Positions 17,601-25,157 of a DNA stretch of 37,141 nt are shown piece after piece (position 1 is the first letter of the stretch; the number at the start of each line of letters is the position of its first letter). The translations under genes were made by a program, and so were the position numbers. Source of the DNA: JADJPL01 sp041183125 (GTDB taxonomy: Bacteria; Bacteroidota; Bacteroidia; Chitinophagales; Saprospiraceae); the NCBI GenBank assembly GCA_041183125.1, contig JBEGMH010000078.1:1-37141 (forward strand), in the 5' to 3' direction. The notes beneath the pieces were generated by a model. It saw only the letters and a program-made list of their open reading frames with translations, made no database searches and was not told the origin of the DNA.

Positions 17601-17870
17601 CGTAGAGACGCTTTCGAAGGACGTGGAGCGGATGCTCGTCACGTTTTCCATAGACGAAACGGCGTCTTCTATTTTCTTGGTCACGTTATTTTCCACTTCT
17701 GCCGGGGACGCACCCGGGTAGACGGTGGAGATAAACATGACAGGCGCATCGAATTTGGGGATGAGCTCGTAGCTGAGGTTGGAGAATGAGATAGCACCCA
17801 GTACAGAGAGCACCGCGAAGAACACGATGACCAGGGAGGGGCGTTTTATGGCAATTTCGGTGATAGACAT
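14697..17870 (-). CDS. RND efflux pump permease (HAE1/AcrB family)
   Basis: This 1057-residue protein is the inner-membrane pump of a tripartite efflux system and exports substrates using proton entry. It has the expected length and 12-helix layout with two large periplasmic loops. The first helix follows MSITEIAIKRPSLVIVFF. The proton-relay aspartates are present in TM4 (VIGILVDDSIVVLEN), and the TM10 lysine in MLVGLVAKNAILIVDF. The cytoplasmic end is Pro/Glu-rich (HPRQSPPSSARDVEKEPE). It is the last gene of the tetR-tolC-hlyD-RND order, 30 bases after the fusion-protein stop, so the four are probably one transcript. The substrate range cannot be told; the two-Asp relay fits drug/hydrophobe (HAE1) rather than heavy-metal pumps. 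Confidence 0.95.
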   Translation of the reverse strand: MSITEIAIKRPSLVIVFFAVLSVLGAISFSNLSYELIPKFDAPVMFISTVYPGASPAEVENNVTKKIEDAVSSMENVTSIRSTSFESVSTVTLEFKQETDINLALQDAQRKLSAIESSLPEDADAPILSKFSSSEVPVMQLGATGDLPPTQLYDLVKQRIKPALSRVDGVGQVSLVGGQEREIRVLVNRDQLEGHGLSLLQLVQAVQQANLEFPTGKIKSENAQIQVRLSGKLLDLEEIRQLVIATSPRSGSPVRLRDVAEIRDETKEVTDISRINGEGAIGVIVQKQSDANAVAVAQGVQKELDNLEEQYKSSNLKFKIASNTTDFTLEAVDAVVHDIGLAVVLVALVMLVFLHSLRNAVIVMVAIPASLVATFIGMYLFGFTLNLMTLLAMSLVIGILVDDSIVVLENIYRHLEMNKSRRRAALDGREEIGFTALSITLVDVVVFVPIGLSGGIVGNIMSQFAWVVVFSTLMSLLVSFTVTPMLASRFSRLENLSEKNVIGFFFIAFEKALSALGRRYAKILRWSMAHKAIVLSATTVIFFASFGLVGGGFIGTAFFSQSDRGEFIIKLELPKDATIKETNLAAQRAEQLLAQQPEVVNVFATIGRSTGFVAQSTPYIAEINVKMVSVEARSERADVYAQRMRDVLERSLPGAKVSTAQVSFFGGADEAPIQVILSSAELADAMAYANVVADQLRQIPGAVDVELAVEEGNPELNVRIDRDRMAELGLNLQIVGATMQTAFSGNTNAKFRDGAYEYDINILLDDFDRTNIEDVGNLSFTSTLGQKIRLEQFATITQTTGPSVLERKDRVSAVTVRSQVLGRPTGTIGEELKTRIAQNPPPEGVDLAYDGELKFQAEGFGALGIAFGAALLFVYLIMVALYNNWVYPFVVLFSIPVAIVGALLAMALALQTLDIFSIVGIIMLVGLVAKNAILIVDFTNQLKEEGKSAFEALLEAGEIRLRPILMTTIAMVFGMLPIALATGAGAEWKNGLAWALVGGLTSSMILTLIVVPIIYYIMDLLAFYFSKWFGKGTAPHPRQSPPSSARDVEKEPEAVAY

Positions 17871-17900
17871 AGCACTGCGTTTAATAGATAGACCTTTGGT

Positions 17901-18989
17901 TTATTTGCCTTCGGGCAGTTCGTCGTTGCGGACCATAATTTTAGTGCCGTCTTCCAGGTTGATCTGGCCGGAGATGACCACCTGATCGCCTTCCGCTAAG
18001 CCCTCGGCGATCTCGGCGATCTCGCCGAAGAGGCGGCCTAAACGGACGGGTTTGAGCACGGCCTTCCCGTCCTGCACGACGAACACACGGGCATCGCGGA
18101 CGCTGCCGACGATGCTTTCGCGCGGCAGGGCGAGAAGGGTGACCTGTTTGCCGGTGCTAAAGAAAGCCCTTCCGTTCATACCTGCCTTGAGCGGGCTGCC
18201 CGCAGGGTTGGCCAACTCAATTTCTACCAAAAAGCGCTTGGAGTTATCGGCCTGTACGTCAATGAAAGATACCGTTCCCCGGAGGCGGTCGTTGCGGTAG
18301 AGGTCCGGGGCGATTTCGATAGCCTGGCCTTTTTTGACCTGGAACACTTCTTCCTCGGTAAGGAAAACCTGCATTTTGAGCCGGTTGATATTGACAATAT
18401 CCATCAACTTCATCGCTGGGGCGATGAAAGCGCCTTTTTCCACCATTTTTCCGGTCACGGTACCGGCGATAGGAGCTTTGACGAGGGTGTTGCGCATTTG
18501 TTTTTCGAGGCTGCGGATTTGGCCTTTGAGGTTGTCGATCCCGTTTTGGGCATCGTCGGCTTGCTGCTGGGTGACCCCCCCTTCGCCGAGCAGGTTTTTG
18601 AGGCGGGCGAGGTCGCTTTCCGCCTTTTTGAGGTTGCCCCGGGTGATATCCAACTGGATTTGGAGCGCTTCGTTGTCCACGGCGAGCACTACAGCCCCTT
18701 CGCTGACCTGGTCGCCGTTTTTATAGTTCAGTTGGGTGACTTTCCCCTGTGCTTCGGATACCAGGGCCATGGACTTGTACGGCTGGAAGGTACCATTAGC
18801 GGAGAAATCCTCGTTCAGGGTCTGGCGGCTTATGCGGGTGGTGCGCACGGGGATGACGTCGTTGCGCGTCTGGGCGATGCGGGCGCGCTCTTCGATGACT
18901 TGTTTGTTGTCGCGCAGTTTCCATACGATGACTGCGAGGAGGGCGCCGACGGCGAGAACAGTGAGGAGGATGTTGAAAATCTTCTTCAT
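17901..18989 (-). CDS. efflux RND transporter periplasmic adaptor (HlyD/AcrA family)
   Basis: This 362-residue protein bridges the inner-membrane pump and the outer-membrane channel. From the ATG at 18989 it begins MKKIFNILLTVLAVGALLAVIVWK, an uncleaved anchor or signal segment. A lipoyl-like half-motif (VSEAQGKVTQLNYKNGDQVSEGAVVLAVD), a coiled-coil hairpin (about 95-150), the second lipoyl half (VKAPIAGTVTGKMVEKGAFI) and beta-barrel/membrane-proximal domains follow. The frame is also open upstream to 19181, but that part overlaps tolC and has low-quality composition. The 18989 start leaves a 16-base gap after the tolC stop, as expected in an operon. Confidence 0.93.
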   Translation of the reverse strand: MKKIFNILLTVLAVGALLAVIVWKLRDNKQVIEERARIAQTRNDVIPVRTTRISRQTLNEDFSANGTFQPYKSMALVSEAQGKVTQLNYKNGDQVSEGAVVLAVDNEALQIQLDITRGNLKKAESDLARLKNLLGEGGVTQQQADDAQNGIDNLKGQIRSLEKQMRNTLVKAPIAGTVTGKMVEKGAFIAPAMKLMDIVNINRLKMQVFLTEEEVFQVKKGQAIEIAPDLYRNDRLRGTVSFIDVQADNSKRFLVEIELANPAGSPLKAGMNGRAFFSTGKQVTLLALPRESIVGSVRDARVFVVQDGKAVLKPVRLGRLFGEIAEIAEGLAEGDQVVISGQINLEDGTKIMVRNDELPEGK

Positions 18990-19005
18990 GGTGATGTCTG
19001 CTTTT

Positions 19006-20367
19006 TTAGTTGAAGAGTTGGAGGATGCGGCCGTTGGCGTACTCCAGGTCGAGCCGGGCCAGGTTATATTGGAGCAAGGTGACGAGGCGGGAGGCTTGGA
19101 CTTCCCGCATGCTGCGCTCAGCGGCCAGGAGTTCCGTGACCGATGCGAGCCCTTGTTCGAAGCGTTTTTGGGAAACGGCATAGACCTCTTCGGCCACTTT
19201 CTGGTTCTGTGCGATGGCTTGCAGGGTGTTCCAGGTCGTTTTCATCTGGCGCAGCGCATTGCCGTGCTGGAATTGCAGGGACTGCAGCAGTTGGCGGCGG
19301 TCTTCGTTCAGTTTGAGGACTTCGATATCCGACTGCTGGATCTGGCTGCGCTTCAGGAAGCCATCGAAAATAGGCACGCGGATATTGAGGCCGATTTGCG
19401 AGTAGTCGAACCACCGGTTGCCGTCGCCGAAGTCTTTGAGTGTATTGGCCTGGCCCTGGAAGTTATAGCCCCCAAACAGGCGTACCGTGGGATAATAGCC
19501 GGCCCGATAGACCTCGGTGTTCAGGTTGTTCAGATTGATTTGTCGGTCCAGGATGAGGAGGTCGGTTTTATTTTGGAAATTGGGCGTACCGCCGTCGGGC
19601 ATGGCCAGGGAGGTGGGATCTGCGATGAGCGTGTCGCTGAGGGCGATGGGTTGGTCCTGTGGCATGGCCATCGCAAATTTCAGGGCTTGTACCGCTTGTT
19701 CGTACTGCAGGTCGAGGTTCTGGAGCTGGGTCTGTAGGTTGACCTGGTTCACGCGGAGTTGGTCAACATCCACTTTGCGGGCGAACCCGTTTCCAAACTG
19801 CTTTTCCGTGACCTTGATCAGGCTGAGCACCTGGGCGAGGTTGACCTGCAGCAGGGTTTTCTGCTGCTCTAACATCTTGGCCTGGTAGTAGGTGCGCGCT
19901 ACGTTGTAGGCCAGTTCTTCCTGGGTTTTGGATTCCAGGACAGCCGACATAGCGCGCAGTTCCTGGACGGCCTTCAGCCCCGTCCAGTAGCTCTGGCTGT
20001 ATAACAACTGATTGACTTCCAAACCAAATAGTGCATTTAGGTCAGTGCCAAACTGCACGGGAACGAGTTCGTCCGGCTTGCCTTGGAAGAAGTTGGGGAT
20101 GAGCTGGGTGGGCAGCTTTACGTTGTAGATCATATTGGAACTGATCTCGACTTGCGGCAGGCCGATGCTCTTTTGCTGGGTGATCTGTGCTTCGGCTTTG
20201 CGCGTTTCCAATTTGCTTTTCAGGATTTGCGGGCTGTTTTGCAAGGCAAACTGCACGCTTTCCCTCAGCGATACGTTCTGTTGTGCCCGTGCGGTAAACG
20301 GTAGGGTGGCCAGGAGCGCCAGGGCGTACAAGCGGATAAAGAAGTGTGTGAATGTTCGGGTTTGCAT
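19006..20367 (-). CDS. TolC-family outer-membrane efflux channel
   Basis: This 453-residue protein forms the outer-membrane exit duct of the pump encoded downstream. A signal peptide (LYALALLATLPFTARAQ) is followed by long alpha-helical stretches in two similar halves. SLRESVQFALQNSPQILKSK and ELAYNVARTYYQAKMLEQQK are typical TolC/OEP repeats. SQKRFEQGLASVTELLAAER near the end is the second-half equivalent, with the usual leucine-rich helix after it. It lies 12 bases after the tetR stop and 16 bases before the adaptor start, so it is within the operon. Confidence 0.93.
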   Translation of the reverse strand: MQTRTFTHFFIRLYALALLATLPFTARAQQNVSLRESVQFALQNSPQILKSKLETRKAEAQITQQKSIGLPQVEISSNMIYNVKLPTQLIPNFFQGKPDELVPVQFGTDLNALFGLEVNQLLYSQSYWTGLKAVQELRAMSAVLESKTQEELAYNVARTYYQAKMLEQQKTLLQVNLAQVLSLIKVTEKQFGNGFARKVDVDQLRVNQVNLQTQLQNLDLQYEQAVQALKFAMAMPQDQPIALSDTLIADPTSLAMPDGGTPNFQNKTDLLILDRQINLNNLNTEVYRAGYYPTVRLFGGYNFQGQANTLKDFGDGNRWFDYSQIGLNIRVPIFDGFLKRSQIQQSDIEVLKLNEDRRQLLQSLQFQHGNALRQMKTTWNTLQAIAQNQKVAEEVYAVSQKRFEQGLASVTELLAAERSMREVQASRLVTLLQYNLARLDLEYANGRILQLFN

Positions 20368-20379
20368 GATATGGAACCT

Positions 20380-20979
20380 TTAAATTTGCATGTATTTTTG
20401 GAGGTACTGAAGCCCCAGGGGCGATATGATGCCCCGTAGGTAGTGCATGATATACTCGCGAAAAACTTGGTCTTTGGGGATGTTGTCGGGGAACAAGCGC
20501 TCGTCCATGATCAGGTTGAAGCTATTGACGTGGATGCGCGCCATGATCTCTACGTCGAGGTCGGGCAGGTACAGGCCCTGGGCGATACCTTTCTCGAGGT
20601 TGGCGCGGATGCGCTCGTAGATATCGGTGCGGGTCGTATTTTCGAGTACTTTGAAAGCCTCGGGATGGTATTTTTTCAAATCGAAAATGAGGCTGGGGGA
20701 AATTTTTTGCAGCGACCGGATCACCATACGGGCAATTTCCACGATTTCTTCCAAGGCATTGCCCGCTTTGGCAAGGGTATCGGCGATATGCGCCAGTTCG
20801 CAACGCCGGTTGTGCTGCAGGGTCTGGATGAGCAAATCTTCTTTGGTAGCAAAATACTGGTACAGGGTCTTTTTGGAAATACCCAGTTCACGGGCTACGT
20901 CGTCCATGGAGACGCTCTTCACGCCGTAGCGCATGAATAAGCTCTCCGCTTTTTCGAGTATGGTTCGCTGGTTGTCCAT
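20380..20979 (-). CDS. TetR/AcrR-family transcriptional regulator of the efflux operon
   Basis: This 199-residue protein has an N-terminal helix-turn-helix (about 7-52): ILEKAESLFMRYGVKSVSMDDVARELGISKKTLYQYFATKEDLL. It matches the TetR consensus closely. A helical ligand-binding/dimerisation domain follows. It is the first gene of an operon with a TolC channel, an adaptor and an RND pump, so it most likely represses the operon until a pump substrate binds. A long palindrome at 21008-21051 overlaps the region just upstream of its promoter element (20993-21000) and is the natural operator candidate. Autoregulation is inference; the family assignment is firm. Confidence 0.93.
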   Translation of the reverse strand: MDNQRTILEKAESLFMRYGVKSVSMDDVARELGISKKTLYQYFATKEDLLIQTLQHNRRCELAHIADTLAKAGNALEEIVEIARMVIRSLQKISPSLIFDLKKYHPEAFKVLENTTRTDIYERIRANLEKGIAQGLYLPDLDVEIMARIHVNSFNLIMDERLFPDNIPKDQVFREYIMHYLRGIISPLGLQYLQKYMQI

Positions 20980-20992
20980 TGTTTGGTCGGTG

Positions 20993-21000
20993 CAAATTTA
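20993..21000 (-). promoter_or_regulatory. efflux operon promoter -7 element
   Basis: The minus strand reads TAAATTTG, an exact TAnnTTTG match. It ends 13 bases before the tetR ATG, predicting a very short leader. Confidence 0.55.
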
Positions 21001-21007
21001 GGGACTT

Positions 21008-21051
21008 AAAACTGTGGAAACTGAAAAAAGGTTTCAAGTTTCCACAGTTTT
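21008..21051. promoter_or_regulatory. long palindrome upstream of tetR, candidate TetR operator
   Basis: aaaactgtggaaact at 21008-21022 and its perfect complement at 21037-21051 flank 14 bases. Pairing extends inward (gaaa with tttc) with one bulged base. The palindrome starts 8 bases upstream of the -7 element and covers the expected -33 region, a common place for a repressor site. It also lies 57 bases after the stop of the upstream receptor gene, so a terminator role is possible. Confidence 0.55.
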
Positions 21052-21107
21052 GAGAAAAAATAGACCAACGGACAAATGGCGGGGACGAGCGGAATAAAAT
21101 GCGGTTT

Positions 21108-23402
21108 TTAAAACGAACGCTTCACCCGCACTTCCAAATAGGCGTTCCTGGGCAGCCCCGGGTAGTAATACCTCGGCAACTGGCTCCCAAAAGCAGCTGC
21201 GTTGACCTGGACCATAGCGGCATAGCGGGTATTCGTGGCGTTTTGGACGCCGGCACAGGCCTCGAGCGCCCAGGCTTGCAGGGTCAGGGTGTAGCCGGCT
21301 TTGACATGGGCGATGCCCCAGGCCTCAGAAAAAGCGCTGTTGTCGTCGCGCATGGGAAAAGCATCCACAAACTGGTAGCTTAGGCGCAGGTAAGGGCCGA
21401 AAGGGGCTTCGAGGTCGAGGGTGGCCGAAAACTGGTGCGGGGGTGCGCCCGTGAGCTGGTTCCCGGAATAATTGCCGCCCTGGTCGTCTGTGAATTCCCG
21501 GAAGCGGTAGTGTGCAAAGGCGTACGCGGCACCGAGGTCCAGGCGCCAGGGACGTTGCAAAAGCGCGTACTGCAGGGCGAGGTCCATGCCCTGGTGCCGC
21601 GTCTTACCGGCATTGAGCCCGATATAGGCGTCTTCTGCGGTGCGGCGTGCCACGAGGAGGTCTTTTACGAAGAGCGCATATACCGACCAGGCGTAGCTCA
21701 GCCGCCCGTTGAGGTGGTTTCCTTTCGTGCCCATTTCGAGGTTCCAGCCCTGTTCCGGTCGGATATCGGGGTTGATGAGGCCCTGGGGCAGCAGGGTTTC
21801 CTCCAGGGTAGGCGCGGCGAAACCATGGCCAGCGGTGGCGAACAGCGACACTTGTGGGTGTGGCCGGTACCCGATGCTGAGCCGGGGGGATAGAACGGGG
21901 TCAAACCTGCGTTCCCCGCCCAGGTCCACCTTGTCTCTGGGGAAGTAATCGCTGAGGGCATACTCTGTGAGGTTGAGGTTGGTGCCCAGGGTCAGCGACC
22001 AGCGCTGGTGGAGCTCTGCCGAGTACTCAGCAAACCAGTTGCTGTAGCGGCGCAGCTCTGACTGATCGCTCAAAAGGGTGTCCAGGATACCGCGCCGGGT
22101 GGCATTGGTCGTCCAGTCATATACCTCGCGGAAATACTCTACGCCGGCTACCAGGTTGGGGGTTTTGCGCAGGGCTCCTTTGCGGTATTCGATTTTCGCC
22201 CGTGCCCCCATAGAGCGGTCCTGCTCGCGTAGGATATTGAAAGGGCGCGACTCGTAGTTGCTGCGCACGACGGAGAAGAGGCTCAGGGTGGAAGAGAGGG
22301 TTTTTCCTCCCGCCCCTTTCCACCAGTCTATCTGGTGGGAAATCCCGCTCATGAGCCGTTCGTAGTCTTCGAAGCCTTTCACGGCTGCCCAGTTGGCGGC
22401 GGCGCGCCGGGGATCCTGCTCGTAGTCGCTCCGGTTGATGGAGCTGGGTATTTCTGCGCGGGAATCGGTATAGTTCAGTATGGCGCTAAGCCGGTGGTTT
22501 TTTCCGGCGGCAAGGCGCCCTAACACGTTGAGGGAACGGCGCTGTAGTTGGTTGTTGGCGCGGTAGCCGTCCGATTCGAGGTGGTTGTAGTTGAGCTGGA
22601 ACTGCAAGGGGGTTTCGGGTTCTGTGAGGACGGCGCGCCACACCTGCCGGCGCGTGCCGTACGCGCCGAGCTGGTAGCGCGCTTCGGCAAAAGAGCGCGG
22701 CAGGTTCCCGGCCTCGGAAAAGGGGTGCAATACCAGCACACCCCCAAGGCCGGCCCCCAGGAAACTCGCGCTGGGCCCTTTCCAGATTTCGACCGACTGG
22801 ATCAGGCTGAGGTCCAGGTCTTCCAGGGTAGTCTCGCCTACGCCATTGGTCAAGGGGATATCGTCGAGGTAGGCGCGTATTTTGGCGGTGCCGAAGGGCG
22901 AACGGGCGCCGATGCCCCGGATGGAGATGCGGTTGGTACTCAGGGAACCGCTCTGCATGAACACGCCCGGTACCCGGTTCAGGGCATCGGTGAGGATTAG
23001 GCCCTGGTCGCGGTCGAGCTCCCGGGCGCCTAATAACTGAACGGCGGCCGGCTCCCGCAGGGGGTGTACGGGTGCGCGCGCTTCTATGCTCACTTCCTGT
23101 AGCAACTGCGCCTCCGGGTTGAGGTAGAGGACGAAGAATCGCTCGTCCCCTTCCAGTTCTTGTCGGTGTTCGGCGAAGCCAAGGGCGGAAACCGTGAAGT
23201 ACAATGCCTCTGACTCCAGGGCAAAACGCCCCAGCGAGTCAGCCGTCGTCGCGGATGTACCGCTTTGGATATGGGCAAAGGGCACGGGCTGTCCCAATGG
23301 CGCGGATAATACCCGGCCGGAAAACCGGTGCTGCGCCTGTATCTGTAAAAAGGAAGCACAAAAAATCAGGAAAAAACCTGTATTTTTGGAAAAAAAGAGC
23401 AT
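21108..23402 (-). CDS. TonB-dependent outer-membrane receptor
   Basis: This 764-residue receptor has a signal peptide (FFLIFCASFLQIQAQ), a short carboxypeptidase-regulatory-like domain (about 26-95) and a plug domain at about 108-230. Plug motifs include LTDALNRVPGVFMQSG, NRISIRGIGARSPFG, YLDDIPLTNG and SVEIWKGPSASFLGAGLGG. A beta-barrel ends in a terminal Phe (VRVKRSF), as outer-membrane barrels do. The plug looks like siderophore/metal-chelate receptors (FecA-like), but the ligand is unknown. Its start is 51 bases from the divergent HMA-domain gene, which hints at metal handling. Being complete with its own TonB-box region, it should act in the outer membrane with TonB/ExbBD encoded elsewhere. 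Confidence 0.93.
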   Translation of the reverse strand: MLFFSKNTGFFLIFCASFLQIQAQHRFSGRVLSAPLGQPVPFAHIQSGTSATTADSLGRFALESEALYFTVSALGFAEHRQELEGDERFFVLYLNPEAQLLQEVSIEARAPVHPLREPAAVQLLGARELDRDQGLILTDALNRVPGVFMQSGSLSTNRISIRGIGARSPFGTAKIRAYLDDIPLTNGVGETTLEDLDLSLIQSVEIWKGPSASFLGAGLGGVLVLHPFSEAGNLPRSFAEARYQLGAYGTRRQVWRAVLTEPETPLQFQLNYNHLESDGYRANNQLQRRSLNVLGRLAAGKNHRLSAILNYTDSRAEIPSSINRSDYEQDPRRAAANWAAVKGFEDYERLMSGISHQIDWWKGAGGKTLSSTLSLFSVVRSNYESRPFNILREQDRSMGARAKIEYRKGALRKTPNLVAGVEYFREVYDWTTNATRRGILDTLLSDQSELRRYSNWFAEYSAELHQRWSLTLGTNLNLTEYALSDYFPRDKVDLGGERRFDPVLSPRLSIGYRPHPQVSLFATAGHGFAAPTLEETLLPQGLINPDIRPEQGWNLEMGTKGNHLNGRLSYAWSVYALFVKDLLVARRTAEDAYIGLNAGKTRHQGMDLALQYALLQRPWRLDLGAAYAFAHYRFREFTDDQGGNYSGNQLTGAPPHQFSATLDLEAPFGPYLRLSYQFVDAFPMRDDNSAFSEAWGIAHVKAGYTLTLQAWALEACAGVQNATNTRYAAMVQVNAAAFGSQLPRYYYPGLPRNAYLEVRVKRSF
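23381..23388 (+). promoter_or_regulatory. possible HMA-gene promoter -7 element
   Basis: TATTTTTG is an exact TAnnTTTG match 65 bases before the ATG at 23454. It lies inside the start of the divergent receptor gene, so the two transcripts would overlap. It may be chance. Confidence 0.3.
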
Positions 23403-23453
23403 ATTTGATACTTTGTGTCAGCGTTAACGAGTGCTTTCTCAAAACATGCAGGA

Positions 23454-23711
23454 ATGACAAAAGATTCTAAAGGGGACAACCTGGGCAAACATACGGATAG
23501 ACGTCAGTTCAAAACGAGTATCCACTGCTCGAACTGTGTGCGCACGGCGAGCGGGTTCATAGACGAAGTCCCGGGTATCTCGCATTGGGAGGTGGATACC
23601 AGCCATCCGGACAAAATCCTCACCGTGGAAGGGGAGTTTCTCGATATCACGGCTATCATTGAGGCAGTAGAAGAGGCTGGCTTCGAGATTGCACCGATAA
23701 ATCAGGATTAG
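23454..23711 (+). CDS. heavy-metal-associated (HMA) domain protein
   Basis: This 85-residue protein is essentially one HMA fold (about 19-83): FKTSIHCSNCVRTASGFIDE, then VPGISHWEVDTSHPDKILTV, then IIEAVEEAGFEIAPI. The metal-binding Cys pair is C25 and C28. It lacks the usual GMxC context, which I recall is common in Bacteroidota members of the family. It probably binds Cu(I) or another soft metal as a small chaperone. The frame is open to a GTG at 23415, but the ATG at 23454, preceded by AGGA, gives the normal family length. It is divergent from a TonB-dependent receptor and convergent with glyA, only 16 bases away. Confidence 0.85.
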   Translation: MTKDSKGDNLGKHTDRRQFKTSIHCSNCVRTASGFIDEVPGISHWEVDTSHPDKILTVEGEFLDITAIIEAVEEAGFEIAPINQD

Positions 23712-23727
23712 CCAGTCCTTCCGTTCC

Positions 23728-24999
23728 TCAAGCGTAGAGCGGAAAGCGCTCCATGAAGGCATTGACCTGTGTGCGCACTGCGGCGAGGCGTTCTTCATTG
23801 CCGGGGTCTGACAAGACTTCATCTACCCACTCTACTACCTGAAGGGCCTCTGCTTCGCCAAACCCGCGCGTCGTTATGGCTGCTGTGCCAATCCGTATGC
23901 CCGACGTGATCATAGGCGACTGGGTATCGAAGGGCACCATGTTTTTGTTGACGGTGATATCTGCTTTCCCCAAGGCTTCTTCAGCCGTTTTTCCATTCAA
24001 ATTTTTTGAACGCAAATCAATGAGCATGAGGTGATTGTCTGTCCCTCCGGAAATGACGCGGTATCCTTTTTGGATAAAGGACTGCGCCATGGCCTGTGCA
24101 TTGAGCGCTACCTGCCGGGCGTAGGTCTTAAATTCCGGTTCGAGGGCCTCCTGGAAAGCGACGGCTTTGGCCGCGATGACGTGTTCGAGGGGGCCGCCCT
24201 GCATACCGGGGAACACAGCGCTGTTGAGTATTTGAGCCATTTTGATGGGAAGGCCGTTCTTTTGCGTCCGTCCCCAGGGGTTGTCGAAGTTTTTCCCCAT
24301 CATGATGATGCCGCCACGGGGGCCGCGCAGCGTCTTATGGGTCGTTGAGGTGATGAGGTGGCAGTGCTCCATGGGGTCGTTGAGGATGCCGGCGGCGATG
24401 AGCCCGGCGGGATGTGCGATATCGGCGAGGAGTAAGGCGCCCGTTTCGTCGGCGATTTCCCGGAAGCGCTGGTAGTCCCAGTCCCGAGCATACGCTGAAG
24501 CCCCGCAGATGATGAGTTTGGGCTTGACTTCCCGGGCGCGGGCGGCTACTTTGTCCATGTCAATCAGGCCGCTATCCTCTTCCACGCCGTAGAAATGGGG
24601 GCGGAACATTTTGCCCGAAAAGTTTACAGGAGAGCCATGCGACAGGTGCCCTCCGTGTGCCAGGTCGAAGCCGAGGATAGGGTCTCCGGCTTCCAGTACG
24701 GCCAGGAAAACGGCTGCGTTGGCCTGGGCACCGGAGTGCGGCTGTACGTTGGCGTACGCTGCCCCGAAGAGCGTTTTGAGCCGGTCAATGGCCAATTGCT
24801 CTACTTCGTCTACTACCTCGCAGCCGCCGTAGTAGCGCTTGCCGGGGTAGCCCTCTGCATATTTATTGGTAAGGCAACTGCCCATGGCGTCGAGGACGGC
24901 CTGGCTCGTGAAGTTTTCGGAGGCGATGAGCTCAATACCCCTGCGCTGGCGATCCAGTTCTTTTTGGATGAGGCTGAAAAGTACCTTGTCTTTGTGCAT
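23728..24999 (-). CDS. glyA: serine hydroxymethyltransferase
   Basis: This PLP enzyme interconverts serine plus tetrahydrofolate with glycine plus 5,10-methylene-tetrahydrofolate in the cytoplasm. It has 423 residues from the ATG at 24999, the normal length. Motifs include ELIASENFTSQAVLDAMGS, NKYAEGYPGKRYYGGC, QPHSGAQANAAVF, LADIAHPAGLIAAG and STTHKTLRGPRGG with the PLP lysine at K222. The frame is open to 25152, but the upstream 51 residues include the promoter element (25027-25034) and are non-conserved in character, so I use 24999. Its product feeds MetF, encoded about 8 kb away. It is divergent from the polyprenyl synthase gene. Confidence 0.97.
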   Translation of the reverse strand: MHKDKVLFSLIQKELDRQRRGIELIASENFTSQAVLDAMGSCLTNKYAEGYPGKRYYGGCEVVDEVEQLAIDRLKTLFGAAYANVQPHSGAQANAAVFLAVLEAGDPILGFDLAHGGHLSHGSPVNFSGKMFRPHFYGVEEDSGLIDMDKVAARAREVKPKLIICGASAYARDWDYQRFREIADETGALLLADIAHPAGLIAAGILNDPMEHCHLITSTTHKTLRGPRGGIIMMGKNFDNPWGRTQKNGLPIKMAQILNSAVFPGMQGGPLEHVIAAKAVAFQEALEPEFKTYARQVALNAQAMAQSFIQKGYRVISGGTDNHLMLIDLRSKNLNGKTAEEALGKADITVNKNMVPFDTQSPMITSGIRIGTAAITTRGFGEAEALQVVEWVDEVLSDPGNEERLAAVRTQVNAFMERFPLYA

Positions 25000-25026
25000 A
25001 GTTGCTTGTTTTTGGCGGCGACTGCG

Positions 25027-25034
25027 CAAAAGTA
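25027..25034 (-). promoter_or_regulatory. glyA promoter -7 element
   Basis: The minus strand reads TACTTTTG, an exact TAnnTTTG match, ending 27 bases before the ATG at 24999. The spacing is the same as at glgB. Confidence 0.55.
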
Positions 25035-25088
25035 CGACACACTTTTTAAAGCGCCCTACTGCCGTATACCGAAAACCAAATCTTTTCG

Positions 25089-25096
25089 TAGTTTTG
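25089..25096 (+). promoter_or_regulatory. polyprenyl synthase promoter -7 element
   Basis: TAGTTTTG is an exact TAnnTTTG match 61 bases before the ATG at 25158. It sits back to back with the glyA element in the same divergent region. Confidence 0.5.
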
Positions 25097-25157
25097 ACCG
25101 GGGGTTTTGTAACCGGCTTGTTGCAAGTCGTTGCCCCTGCTAAGAAAGGCATACCGC

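Noticed and set aside
25115..25140. ggcttgttgcaagtcgttgcccc before the polyprenyl synthase gene
   Set aside because: It shares only about 10 bases with the repeat arm and lacks gcgagggg, so it is too weak to count as a copy.
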